Assembly (NCBI GenBank): GCA_903813345.2
Contig: CAIIXF020000004.1
Span: 1,404,513 to 1,468,512, forward strand
DNA from: Owenia fusiformis
Lineage: Eukaryota; Annelida; Polychaeta; Sabellida; Oweniidae
Direction of reading: 5' to 3'
DNA: 64,000 bases
Positions 1 through 12,200 of this stretch are shown piece after piece. Positions within the stretch are counted from its first letter, which is position 1. Each line of letters begins with the position of its first letter. Made by a program: the position numbers and the translations under genes. The notes beneath the pieces were generated by a model, which saw nothing but the letters and a program-made list of their open reading frames with translations, had not been told where the DNA came from and did no database searches.

Positions 1-554
1 AATTTTGAATCGATTCAAAATTCTAAAATCACCGTCCCGTCTGAGAACGTTCATAAAGTTCGTAAATAGACCTTAGAAAGTTGCAGCTACGTTCATTCCG
101 TTCGCACACAGTTTAAAACCAGTTTTGAAGAACGCAGTGTCAACTTGTTTGGTGTGATAGCTATATTTTTGCTAACTCGTTCATAAGCAGTCTTAAATGC
201 GTTCTTAATCAGTTTAAACCCGTTTGCAATTAGTTCTACCTCGTTCTCATTACGTCCTCAAACAGTTCAACTCGTTGTTAAAACGTCCCTAGTAGGATTG
301 AAGTACGACTGTTCCGTTCGTAGTACGCCCAGCTCGTCGTTAGTACGTTGTCACTCGTTCTAATTGTAGAACGTATCGACCACGAGAACATTTTGAGCAT
401 GTTCTAAGTTCTAGAGGACCTACCCGTTCGAGCACGTTCGATGACGTTTGTAAATAGACCCCAAACGGTCTTAAGTACGTCCAGTCCGTTCGTATATACA
501 GTTGGAGCCCGTTTTCGAAAACGTAGTGAAAACTAGTTTGGTGTGATAGTAGGG
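1..554 (+). mobile_element. TIR element family A, copy 1 (right part only)
   Basis: The window opens inside this element, on its palindromic core AATTTTGAATCGATTCAAAA. It runs to the terminal inverted repeat ending GTTTGGTGTGATAGTAGGG at 554, followed by TAA. The same sequence recurs at 2441-2803, 19670-20185 and 20575-20790, and in reverse at 2808-3350. It is made of many short words around acgtt and gttcgt and has no coding capacity that I can see. A 3-bp TTA/TAA flank at several copies points to a non-autonomous PIF/Harbinger-like element; this class call is inference. Confidence 0.7.
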
Positions 555-771
555 TAACTTACCAATGTATTCTTAAGTTTACGATCACATATATAATATT
601 TCCCAAAAGATCCGCGTTATGTTATCTCGTATCTTCTCAGTATTTAGTATCTCTCATGTACTGCCACTGTGTAAATGTAAATGTAAACTCGGACCAACTT
701 GCGCATATACAGTTATACGACAAAATGTGTTAAAGTGAATGTGAGCTTACTATATAGTCCAGGCAACCATG

Positions 772-1003
772 TCTCACATTAAGAACTATTTTGGCTAATT
801 AATCGTTCACTAACACAAGTTTGACCATCGGGGGTTCTAATTGGATAGCGTTTAATTAATATTGTCTAGGCATGTGCCACATTTAGAACTATTTTGGCAA
901 ATTCGTCGTTCACTAACACAAGTTTGACAATCAGAGCTTTTTGCTTATTCGTCGTTCACTAACACAAGTTTGACAATCGGGGGTTCTAATTGGATAGCGT
1001 TCA
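772..1003. repeat. short degenerate tandem repeat
   Basis: Three imperfect copies share cgttcactaacacaagtttg and, in two copies, the following cgggggttctaattggatag. Copies start near 772, 873 and 930 and differ in length. No gene is seen between 555 and 1063. Confidence 0.6.
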
Positions 1004-1063
1004 AAGCCTGTCAATGTTAATTTTGTTCCTTGTTCGGGAATTTATGACTTTGATGAGTTCTTC

Positions 1064-1990
1064 TTTCACTCGTCAAACATAGATATGCCTTGATAAGTGA
1101 TGAAAAAGAGAGTTCCGGTCGTCAAACATAAATAGGCCTTGATAAGTGATGAAAAAGAGAGTTCCGGTCGTCAAACATAAATAGGCCTTGATAAGCGATG
1201 AAAAAGAGGGTTCCGGTCGTTAAACATAAATAGGCATTGATAAGTGATGAAAAAGAGGGTTCCGGTCGTTAAACATAAATAGGCCTTGATAAGCGATGAA
1301 AAAGAGGGTTCCGGTCGTCAAACATAAGTAGGCCTTGATAAGCGATGAAAAAGAGGGTTCCGGTCGTCAAACATAAATAGGCCTTGATAAGCGATGAAAA
1401 AGAGGGTTCCGGTTGTCAAACATAAATAGACCTTGATAAGTGATGAAAAGAGGGTTCCGGTCGTCAAACATAAATAGGCCTTGATAAGTGATGAAAAAGA
1501 GGGTTCCGGTCGTTAAACATAAATAGGCCTTGATAAGCGATGAATAAGAGGTTCCGGTCGTCAAACATAAGTAGGCCTTGATAAGCGATGAAAAAGAGGG
1601 TTCCGGTCGTCAAACATAAATAGGCCTTGATAAGCGATGAAAAAGAGGGTTCCGGTCGTCAAACATTAATAGGCCTTGACAAGCGATGAAAAAGAGGGTT
1701 CCGGTCGTCAAACACAAATAGGCCTTGATAAGCGATGAAAAAGAGGGTTCCGGTTGTCAAACATAAATAGACCTTGATAAGTGATGAAAAAGAGGGTTCC
1801 GGTCGTTAAACATAAATAGGCCTTGATAAGCGATGAATAAGAGGGTTCCGGTCGTCAAACATAAGTAGGCCTTGATAAGCGATGAAAAAGAGGGTTCCGG
1901 TCTTCAAACATAAATAGGCCTTGATAAGTGATGAAAAAGAGGGTTCCGGTCGTAAAACATATAAGTAGGCCTTGATAAGTGATGAACTCA
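1064..1990. repeat. 49-bp minisatellite, about 19 copies
   Basis: The unit contains aataggccttgataagcgat followed by gaaaaagagggttccggtcg. Spacing checked at 1087, 1136 and 1185 is exactly 49 bp. Variants differ by single bases (cgtc/cgtt, tgat/cgat). The short open frames on the minus strand here are by-products of the repeat, because 49 is not a multiple of 3. Confidence 0.9.
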
Positions 1991-2005
1991 TTTTGAACTT
2001 TTCAT

Positions 2006-2204
2006 TACGAACAACTCGTCGGTCGACGAACAGTGATCAGTGATCACATGATTTTTTGTGCCAATAAAAGGATCGATTACAATAAAGCCAAATTGGTATT
2101 AACAGAACACAGGTTCGCCAATTCGACCGAGCGGCTTTATTTGAATCTCTTTCATTGGCATAAAGTCCTGTGATCACTGTTTGTCGACCCACGGTTTGTT
2201 CGTA
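2006..2204. mobile_element. palindromic MITE, 199 bp
   Basis: The left arm starts TACGAACAACTCGTCGGTCG. The right arm ends GTCGACCCACGGTTTGTTCG followed by TA, its near reverse complement. The match continues inward through the CAGTGATC and CAATAAAGCC motifs, so the element can fold on itself over nearly its whole length. No coding capacity. It abuts copy 2 of family A directly. Confidence 0.75.
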
Positions 2205-2205
2205 A

Positions 2206-2803
2206 CCCCCCTACCCGATCTTGCCAGTCCTACGAAAACGTCATAAAACGGGCTCAATCTGGATGTGGTCGGGAAATATGTCTAAAATAATTAGCTACTT
2301 CGTTCATAAACAGTCTTCAATACGTCCATCTCATCGCAGTTCATTCATGTCGCACCTCGTCGGTGTGCAACGCCGTATAACGCGTTCCTTAGTCTAGAAG
2401 GTCATCATGACCTGATTACAGAACGGTATGGTCGCCATCGTATTTTGAATCGATTTAAAATTCTAAAATCACCTTCCCGTCTGAGAACGTTCATGAAGTT
2501 CGTAAATAGTCCTTAGAAAGTTGCAGCTACGTTCATTCCGTTCGCAAACAGTTTAAAACCAGTTTTGATGAACGCAGTGGCAACTTGGTGTGATAGCTAT
2601 ATTTTTGCTAACTCGTTCATAAGCAACCCGTTTGCAATTAGTTCTACCTCGTTCTCAATACGTCCTCAGACAGTTGTAAAAACGTCCCTAGTAGGATTGA
2701 AGTACGACGGTTCCGTTCGTAGTACGTCCAGCTCGTCGTTAGTACGTCGTCACTCGTTCTAATTGTAGAACGTGACGACCACGGGATCATTTTGAGCATG
2801 TGG
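2206..2803 (+). mobile_element. TIR element family A, copy 2 (truncated)
   Basis: Begins with a decayed left end (CCCCCCTACCCGATCTTGCC) after TAA. It follows the family sequence through the atcgatttaaaattc core to ttttgagcatg, where copy 3 starts. Its own right end is missing, so it was probably cut by the insertion of copy 3 or by a deletion. Confidence 0.7.
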
Positions 2804-2807
2804 GTTA

Positions 2808-3604
2808 CCCTACTATCACACCAAACTAGTTCTCACTACGTTCTAGAAAACAGGTTTCAACTGTGTATGTACGGACTGGACGTACTTAAAACCGTTTGGG
2901 GTCTATTTACAAACTTCATCAAACGTACTCCAACGGGTAGGTCCTCTAGAACTTAGAACATGCTCAAAATGTTCTCTTGGTCGTCACGTTCTACAAATAG
3001 AACGAGTGACAACCTACTAACGACGAGCTGAACGTACAACGAACGGAGCCATCGGACTTAAATCCTACTAGGTACGTTTTAACAACGAGTTGAACTGTCT
3101 GAGGACGTATAAAGAACGAGGTAGAACTAATTGCAATCAGGTTAATACTGATTAAGAACGTATTTATCAACGAGTTAGCAAAAATATAGCTATCACACCT
3201 AGCAAGTTGCCACTGCGTTCTTCAAAACTGGTTTAAACTGTGTGCAAACGGAATGAACGTAGCTACAACGTTCTACGGTCTGTTTACGAACTTCATGGAC
3301 TTTCCCGGACGGGGAATGTGATTTAGAATTTTGAATCGATTCAAAATTCGATGGCGACCATACCGTTCTGTAATCAGGTCATAATGACCTTCTAGACTAA
3401 GGGACGCGTTATTCGACGTTGCACACCGACGTGGTGCGACCTGAAATAACTGCGAATGAGATGGGCGTATTTAAGACTGTTTATGGACGAAGTAGCTAAT
3501 TATTTTAGACATATTTTCCGACCACAGCCAGATTGAGCCCGTTTTACGACGTTTTCGTAGGACTGGCAAGAACGGGTAAGAACTAGTTTGATGTGATAGG
3601 GGGG
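2808..3604 (-). mobile_element. TIR element family A, copy 3 (complete, 797 bp)
   Basis: Bounded by CCCTACTATCACACCAAACT at the left and AGTTTGATGTGATAGGGGGG at the right, which are inverted repeats of each other. It is flanked by TTA on both sides (2805-2807 and 3605-3607), a candidate 3-bp target-site duplication. Orientation is opposite to copies 1, 2, 4 and 5. The internal palindrome AATTTTGAATCGATTCAAAA lies near 3327. No open frame of note. Confidence 0.75.
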
Positions 3605-3607
3605 TTA

Positions 3608-4421
3608 TTGCAACTTCAAAATGACGGGTTAATTTATGAAAATTGATAAGTCAATCCGGTAGCCGCTAGACGCTATTGGTATTCGCTAATACAAGCGTAG
3701 ACAGTATTCTTCGGGGATTATACTTATCTCTTTAACACTGGTTTATACTTTAAAAACGAACCTATGCCAAATCCAATGGTGTGTATAGTAAGTTTATATG
3801 AATGTACATTTGGTCATTTGAGTTATTTATGTAAACTCAAGGCAAAGAACTTTGTAAATGTACCATTTTTAGAAAAAAAATCGTAAAATATAGTCCCGTA
3901 AACTGGAACTACTTTATTCGTCAAATTCCAACGGCGAAGCAGAGATTTTACATAAAAATGAGTCCCTATGTTGGCGTAGTGATATTTAAAAATCGAGACT
4001 TAAAACCTATATTATAAATATAGTGCCAAGATGAAGGTTATACATTGGGGAACGCAGAAATATAGTCATTATATGGGCTAATTCGCTTGAAAATGGCGAT
4101 ATATACCCCGGAACTTGAATGTTGTGATTTTTTCAATATTTTTCACTGAAATACCATAGTGACACCTAAAAAGTATTAGCAAGTCGTGTAAAAGCTTTCA
4201 GCTTACCAGGTTACAGTGGAACCAGATATATTTTTCTGTATCAGTAAAATATTTCATTATGAATAAAATATTATGGTAGTATTGAAGCGTGTCATGTGAT
4301 TCAATGAATATAAATCGGTAAAAATTTATTTTGTTAATTATTGCCATTTTTAAATTAATCCAATAAAAAAGAGCATGATCAATGGAAAACAATTTAACCT
4401 AGGTTCTTATGTTTACATCCA
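3608..4421. other. AT-rich stretch, no gene seen
   Basis: No convincing coding exon or repeat family was recognised. The short minus-strand open frames here are low-complexity and AT-rich. The end of the stretch carries a polypyrimidine-poor acceptor (tttacatccag) for the exon at 4423. Confidence 0.5.
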
Positions 4422-4422
4422 G

Positions 4423-4835
4423 GTAATGACGTCCACTGTATGGACACGGGATGGCAAACTGACGGACTTTCCAGTAAATGCACTGCCCATGGGTCTTGGA
4501 CACAAACAATAGCTGGTGTGTATGGCGTAGGAATCCCATCAACGATAAAGGCAGCCGTAGAAGCTACCGCCACAAGAGCGTACTTGTTCGATGACGTCAA
4601 CGTGTACATATCTGATCGCCCTGGCACAAGCGTATTGGCGGGAACGCTTACCGATAGCTATGGTATAAGAGACACACGGGCTGACAACCTCTGGGTTGGA
4701 ATACCAAGTGGAATAACTGCTGTTTCAGGCACACACGACAGTGACAAGTTCATCTTCTTTGTTGGAAAGGAATACTACGTTTACGATACGATAACTAAAC
4801 AGATCACGCTTGGACCACTATGTGTCGGGAACTAG
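4423..4835 (+). CDS. terminal exon with two hemopexin-like repeats
   Basis: A 413-base exon follows the acceptor tttacatccag. It opens in phase 1, as extracellular-module exons usually do, reads without stops and ends at TAG 4833-4835. The translation contains IKAAVEATATRAYLFDDVNV and, 45 residues on, ITAVSGTHDSDKFIFFVGKE followed by YYVYD. Both match the hemopexin repeat pattern (small residues, then an aromatic/Phe-Asp strand with Tyr). Hemopexin repeats form four-bladed propellers that bind heme or proteins in secreted proteins and matrix metalloproteases; here only two blades are visible. Upstream exons were not found between this exon and the repeats to its left, so the gene either starts outside the window or this is an orphan exon. 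The family call is by eye and moderate. Confidence 0.45.
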
Positions 4836-4888
4836 AATGGTATGTCCAAGGCCTTTAAGTAGAAAAAACTATGGTGATATAACTGAAC

Positions 4889-5739
4889 ACCTCTGCACTT
4901 AGGTTTCAATACACCGTTGGAAAGCTGAAAGGGTCAGCTTTAAGAATCTGACCTCCATTTGAATGTTTAGTGAATGAAAAATGAAAAATTAACCCTTTCA
5001 TCCAAAAGGGCTAATTTATTAATTTTATAAAAATCAATTTCAAAATAACAAGAACCGCTATGGTCAGAATGGATTATTTTTAGGTTTACAATAAATTAAT
5101 CAATGTCAAATTATATTTTTGAGTATATTTAAGAGTTTGAACCCAGATAGGCCGAGATAGGGGACATTAAGTGCAGTGGCCCCATAATGCTACAAAACGC
5201 GTCAGAATCTTTGTTTTCAGTAAAAATGAAATTTGATATTTGAAAATAATATGTACTTTAATGTGTAGTTTGGTTATTTAGGAATGTACAATGCAAATTA
5301 CGAATTTTCTCCAGAGAATATTAAAATTGCGTATATCCTTCATGCAATTAAAGTACATTTTCCTGTTTTATATGAAAAATCAACGAAAAAATATTATGTA
5401 AAAAAGAAACTTAGCATTGTTTTCATGGATATTTTGGTGGTAATTTCTAAGAGAAAATGGAATCATTACCACAAAGTATAAATATCATAAGTATATGTTG
5501 TGCTGCCTAGACCACAAACTTTGTTTTATGGACATTTAGATTGAAAATAGAAACAGATTGTCAAAATAAAGTTTGATTGAAAAAGAATGATTAATTTGTC
5601 AATTTTACCCCTTGGTGATGAAAGGGTTAATATCTAATTTTGAATTCAGAGAAAATTCGAATGGAGATTAGATTCTCAAAGCTGACACTCGGTTTCTCAG
5701 CTTACAAACGGTATATTGGAACCTTAGTGCAGGAGAGGT
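4889..5739. mobile_element. inverted-repeat element, about 850 bp
   Basis: The left arm (4889-5020) starts ACCTCTGCACTTAGG and includes TTAACCCTTTCATC. The right arm (5590-5739) is its diverged reverse complement, ending CCTTAGTGCAGGAGAGGT. The arms are about 140 bp with an AT-rich centre. A related single-arm copy lies at 56061-56205. It begins 53 bases after the hemopexin-like exon. Confidence 0.6.
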
Positions 5740-6032
5740 AATTTAGAAATCACCAAGGAGCGCACCTAGAGGCTCTGTTTTGCTCAAGTACAGTACTTGG
5801 ACCTTTATGTGTCAGAACAACACTATATTGTCAAAGCTCTTTTGACCTTTTTTGTGTCGAGTTATGACAAATGGCCTTAAGACCAATATGGACCAGGGCT
5901 TTTATGTCTAAGGCTCTTAGACCTATCTGTTGGAACTTTACATGTATTAGAATGTCAAAGCGCTTTTGACATTAAGTGTCGGACACATGAATGCCTAAAA
6001 GGCACGTTTCGTTATATTATAATGAACAGCAA

Positions 6033-7195
6033 TAGACTGATTACATCCACGCACATGTTTCATTTTATATAATGTAAAGCAATTATTTATATAACTGATT
6101 ACATCCACGCACACGTTTCATTATATATAATGTAAAACAATAGACTGATTACATCCACGCACATGTTTCATTATATATAATATACAGCAATAGACTGATT
6201 ACATCCACGCACATGTTTCATTATATATAATATACAGCAATAGACTGATTACATCCACGCACATGTTTCATTATATATAATGTAAAGCAATAGACTGATT
6301 ACATCCACGCACATGTTTCATTATATATAATGTAAAACAATAGACTGATTACATCCACGCACATGTTTCATTATATATAATGTAAAGCAATAGACTGATT
6401 ACATCCACGCACATGTTTCATTATATATAATGTAAAACAATAGACTGATTACATCCACGCACATGTTTCATTATATATAATATACAGCAATAGACTGATT
6501 ACATCCACGCACATGTTTCATTATATATAATGTAAAGCAATAGACTGATTACATCCACGCACATGTTTCATTATATATAATGTAAAACAATAGACTGATT
6601 ACATCCACGCACATGTTTCATTATATATAATATACAGCAATAGACTGATTACATCCACGCACATGTTTCATTATATATAATATACAGCAATAGACTGATT
6701 ACATCCACGCACATGTTTCATTATATATAATGTAAAGCAATAGACTGATTACATCCACGCACATGTTTCATTATATATAATATACAGCAATAGACTGATT
6801 ACATCCACGCACATGTTTCATTATATATAATGTAAAGCAATAGACTGATTACATCCACGCACATGTTTCATTATATATAATGTAAAGCAATAGACTGATT
6901 ACATCCACGCACATGTTTCATTATATATAATGTAAAACAATAGACTGATTACATCCACGCACATGTTTCATTATATATAATATACAGCAATAGACTGATT
7001 ACATCCACGCACATGTTTCATTATATATAATATACAGCAATAGACTGATTACATCCACGCACATGTTTCATTATATATAATGTAAAGCAATAGACTGATT
7101 ACATCCACGCACATGTTTCATTATATATAATGTAAAGCAATAGACTGATTACAACCACGCATACGTTTCATTATATATAATGTAAAACAATGTTT
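6033..7195. repeat. 50-bp satellite array, about 23 copies
   Basis: The unit contains tagactgattacatccacgc then acatgtttcattatatataa plus a 10-base variable tail. The period is exactly 50 from 6141 onward. The tail has three forms (tgtaaaacaa, tgtaaagcaa, tatacagcaa) that follow a partly regular order, a sign of higher-order repeat amplification. The first two copies (6033-6140) are diverged edge copies. Confidence 0.9.
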
Positions 7196-8332
7196 CATTC
7201 TATGTTTGGACATGGGCTTTCAATCTATTGAATGCCCATGGTTTGGACAATAGATGTTGCACTTTCATAATGAGTTTTGCCGGAATGTAATGCCCTACAC
7301 GCTGCGCGCAATACGTGCTGCAAAACATGTAGGAAGCAAAGTTTGTTTTATGGTCAGGTATCAAGTCCATCCATATGTATTTATTGAATAAATTAATGAG
7401 TAATGACATAATTAGTACTATACAATATGCTAAATACAACATACATTTTGGAGAAAGATAGCATATTATATATTATATTATATAGTATACCAATTGAAAC
7501 ATAATTGTCAACCTCATTATCAGATAACTGAGTTCTGAACTAATTATTTATTCATGTTGTAATATATTATACACAGTAACACTGCACGAAATGATCACGT
7601 ATAACTATTCCCGGGGATACTCTCACCAGTATGGAGCAATGGAACACATATCAATAATATGATAATAATCATCTGATGATTTGAGAATTGCACAAATTTT
7701 AATGTTATGCTATTTGCATGAATACAGCCTTTAGTATTGTAAATGTATCAGCGCAACGAAAATGTCATAATAATAAAATTACAAATGAATGAATTTCACA
7801 CAATATATAATATCAAACTATTAGTCCCTATTGTTCCTTCTCAGCGCCATTGAACAAAGGCGCCTTTTGAAACATATTTATTCAGTTTTACTTTACGATC
7901 GAATTAATAAAAGCCTTTGTTTCTCCTTTATTCCTCATTGTCGGCATGATAATGGGACAATCATAATGTTGAACAGGTGGGTAATTGTTTTGGAATTTAA
8001 TAGTGTCTTCTTTGTCCCAGGTTTAATGCCATGTACCTTTCCGATAGTATGTTTTAATATATGAATTGAGACTTTCCTAAAGTATTACAACTCTGCTGGA
8101 AGTATGGGTGAGTAGATATGCTGACTCAGTTATCATTTAAAATTGTTAAAACGTTGTATTGCACTTTTTTACTTTTATTTTCACTTGTTAACATTTGATA
8201 GACCAAGCTTTATAAATCAAAATACATTATGGTACAAATGCTTGTATATACAGTATGCCACATACAGTGTATAAAATACAAGTACAAGATTTGGTATATT
8301 CGATGAGTGCCATACAATACTTTATATTTTAG
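7196..8332. other. intergenic or intron, no gene seen
   Basis: AT-rich sequence upstream of the vWD gene. A signal-peptide exon for that gene should lie here or further left. I could not pick one with confidence: the ATG-started frames near 7831 and 7967 lack a clear signal peptide with a matching donor. Confidence 0.4.
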
Positions 8333-9283
8333 ATTTATTAATCTTGCGTCTTGTCGTTGTGACATTAGTCTACAGGAATGTGGTAGGTCAATCAGTGGCC
8401 ATATGTGATGGAATTCAAGATCTAATTGATTTAACAAATACATACAAGACTAAATCAATGCAAGACTTAGTTAAGAACTTAAATGATATTTATAAAGTCA
8501 TACTCGGAGAAATTAACACCGACAACACATTGACCCCTGCAGAAAAGAATTCACTGAAAGCGATTCTTAAAAGTCTTAAGTCAATGCCAAAACAGGTAAA
8601 GCTTATCCAAAAGGGAATTACAGCTATGAATTCAGGCTCTCCTCGCGTCAAATCAAAGTACATGGAATTGGACTCAAATAATTACGTCAGAATATTTGGA
8701 GATAATCTGATACGACAGGCCGATGTGTTTTTGTCTTTGTTTGATTCACTAACATGGGAACAAAAACGATCGCAAATTAATACTCTGTCCTCACTTGGTA
8801 AAAGATGGGGTAAAGATATAGCCAGTGCACTTAAAAAGCTTGATGATGGTTCGGAAAAGACGACAATGACTTCTCTGAACAAGATTTTTAAGCCGTTTAA
8901 TAAACAAATGCTGAAAGTGTCTAGGACACTTTCTAAAATAGAATCGATGTTTAAGTCACTTCTGAAGAAAGCAAATGATTTTAAAGACGACTATGAATGT
9001 GATAACGCAGCATTAGATACCACTACTGTACAACCAACCACTCCAAGGACTACTAGAAGACCAACGACGCAAAGACCTACTACACCAAGACCAACGACAT
9101 CAAGACCTACAACACCAAGACGAACAACGCCTCGACCAACGGCGGCAAGGCGGACAACACCGCGACCAACTGCAACAACAAAACAAGGGCCTCTAGGGTG
9201 TCCAGTTAATTTCGATCCGGTTTGTAGTGAAACTACAAGTGGCCCTCGCTGCTCATGCCGTTGCGCAACATGTGATCTCGGAG
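8333..9283 (+). CDS. vWD gene exon: leader, helical domain, Thr/Pro linker, Cys-rich end
   Basis: The exon starts either after tattttag (8332) or after tctacag (8372); both are in frame and the choice is open. The hydrophobic stretch LVVVTLV followed by SVAICDG looks like the end of a signal peptide. About 200 Lys/Leu/Ser-rich residues follow, predicted mostly alpha-helical, with no family that I recognise. Then comes a Thr/Pro/Arg linker of about 60 residues (nt 9016-9180, repeating TTPRPTT-like words, a candidate for O-glycosylation). A short segment with CPVNFDPVC and CSCRCATC, vaguely Kazal-like but incomplete, ends the exon. The donor gag|gtaatt leaves phase 1. The first in-frame ATG is at 8458, too late to be the real start. 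Confidence 0.75.
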
Positions 9284-12200
9284 GTAATTTTTAATATAAA
9301 TTCCTTACCTGTTGAGTGCAAATACATTTCCAAAATATTGATAAGTAGTTAATTTCCTAAATACATCTACATAGATGGAATTGGCATACGTTACGTGATG
9401 ACATGGAATGTGCAAGTGAAACCTCATTTGTAGTCGTAATTAGGTCACTGTTTATATGTCTGATACGGGTGATGAGCTATATCGAACGTACCAACCAGTA
9501 AATGAAGTTTTCATCAAACTCATTTTAAATTTTTAATATAGATACCGTAGAATGCCGTGTATGGGGTGCTTCTCATTATATCACATTCGATAACCACACG
9601 TACGATGTCCAGACTGGTTGCTTTCAAACCCTAGCTAGGTTATACGATGAGCAAGGACATACCATCCTCAAAGTTATTGCCCATCTAGCAACAGGGGACT
9701 TTGAGTTTGCAGGAGATCCGGAATGGCCTGGTTATGTTTCCTATATTAACTCGGTGGAATTTCATTTGGGCAAACATATGTACAGTATAAATAGGGACAG
9801 ACAAGTCTATGATTCGGTAGGAATTTAAATCAGCAATTCAAATAACGTTTGAAATGTCTAAATTGATTGACTGTCAGCCTTTTGCTTTCAGTGCTAGTGT
9901 CTGTTTTCAGGAATTATATTTGTAAAATGTTTATTGCTCACATTTAGGTATCCTAATTCCATGTAATTTCCTGTACTTTACATGCATATGACAAACTCGA
10001 ACTTCAATTTTCCATCAAAATATGTTTATATCAGCATTGATTTAATTACAACATACACAAATACTCAAATATCTTACGATCTTAATCATGACTACATTTT
10101 TTGATGTGATTAACATGAGAAGCAATAGCACTATGCCATGGTGCTGGTTTATATTCCTTTTTTGATGTCATTATACTTTTAACCTTTGTAAATTATTTAA
10201 CTTAATTTGATGTACATTTTTATGCTCTCCCCAACACGGAGGAAAATAAAGAAACATAAACATAAACATACATTTTTTGATGTGATTAACATGAGTAGCA
10301 ATAGTACTATGACATGGTACTGAATTTATATGCTCTTTCAGCTGACCGATGAAGATGTAATATTTCCTTACTTTGCTTACTTTGACGAGTCTGATATTGT
10401 TGAATCGGATGAAGTACGTTGGGAGATATTCATTGAAGAAGATACCGACACGGTCATTATAACCATATTGCCCGTTGGCTTTCAACTTTCGTTCAACGGA
10501 AGGGGTACAGGAAGAGTACATATCAAGATACCCGAGAGTTCCAAAAGCTACAAATATGTAGAAGGAATGTGTGGAGACTTTAATGGTAATCCCGACGATG
10601 ATTTCTGGGAAGAAATAAGGAATTATGTCAACCCTGGAAGAGTATTTGCAATGATCAATGGTGGCTGTGAAATTACTATGGCAGATTATGAGGGAGGATG
10701 GAAGTAAGTTAATATTTTTTGACATTGACACTTCACAATAGACATGGTTAAATGGATAGAAATCTTTGGGAGCATGTCTTCCCATCTAGATCAATATCAA
10801 GCCAAGGTGGACATGGACACCTTTTTGTTTTTCGAACTATTTTAAAAAATCCTTCAAATCCAATAGAAATAAAATCATCCCAGAGGAAGCGTAGCCCATG
10901 ATATGACTCCGGGATATGAAGATTCCGTAGCATAATATAGCGCAACATCATTTTTAGTAATATCTAAAGGGTTGCCCATGTTTTGATTTCTTTAAATATC
11001 ATTTGCTGAAAAAATCCCGCTTTTCGGGTCGAAATATGCATGGCAAGACAAAAGGTCAAAAAAGGAAAAAGTTTCCTTCTGATCTGAATGTAATGTAAAG
11101 GACACAGGCCGTTAATCTATCACAATAATAATCAGATTGTCTTTATATAAAAATTAATTCTAATTTGAATGTGAAGTGTGCTTTTCATTTTCATTTTCTA
11201 TAAATTCATTTATTTTTTTAATTATCATTTGCTGAAAATCGAAATATGCATGGCATGACAAGGGGTCAAAAAGGAATTTTTTACTTCTGATTTGAATGCA
11301 ATGTAAAGGACACGGGCCGTAAATCGATCACAATAATAATCAGATTGTCATTATATAAAAATTAATTCTAATTTGAATGTGAAGTGTGCTTTTCATTTTC
11401 ATTTTTATGAATATTGGTTGAGAAGATGCGAAATAATGATTGGAAATATTTAGGAATTCATGTTTACTATCATAGTATTCGATTTTGTCTACTTCAACAC
11501 TGATACATTTACACAATTTATATCTATCATCAGCAAGGGTCAAACAAAGAATGCCATTTGTTACGGTCGCCAAATTCCTACCGCCTAACACAAACTGCCG
11601 AACGCCGAAATGTCCACAAAAATTGTGGATTATTATTTTTATTACTTTTTGACCACTGCTTATGACTTGATTATGACTGATAATTTGGCTCATAAGCCGA
11701 ACGTATATTAGTCAGCCATAATAAAAAATAAATGCAGGATATATGTAGGTATGTAAATATTAGGTCAAATATCGCTGCAATATAGTGTGCTATCAGGACC
11801 TTGCTAAGAGGTCCTAGATGCCATTGATTATAGCGGGAATTTTATTACGGTCATAGTTTATTTTGTCAAGATTTACGCATCAAATGTTATCATTACATAT
11901 TAATAAATACTATGCTGCGGTTATATATACATTTCAAGAAATTTGCTTCGGGGCATGATTATTTTGTTTTGTCTTAGTGATTCATGCCCTTGTCCTGGAA
12001 AAGACAATTGGGATATCCCTTGGAATAATCCAGATCATGAATTCGACGCCGGTGCTTTTATGACAGCGCGGATGGCGTGCAACCTGTACGACGTATGCTT
12101 TGGTAAAAAAATCGAGCACAAACTATTCAAAACAAGAAGTTGTGTCATGGATATATACAGTGCACCGACATTAGATACGAAATGTGAGGCCAGGGCTGAT

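Noticed and set aside
1367-1991. Minus-strand frames of about 60-65 codons with repeating peptides
   Set aside because: They arise from the 49-bp minisatellite; the unit length shifts frame each copy and there is no start context or splice support.
7200-7442. 80-codon minus frame beside the satellite
   Set aside because: Low-complexity hydrophobic composition, no family, no splice signals.
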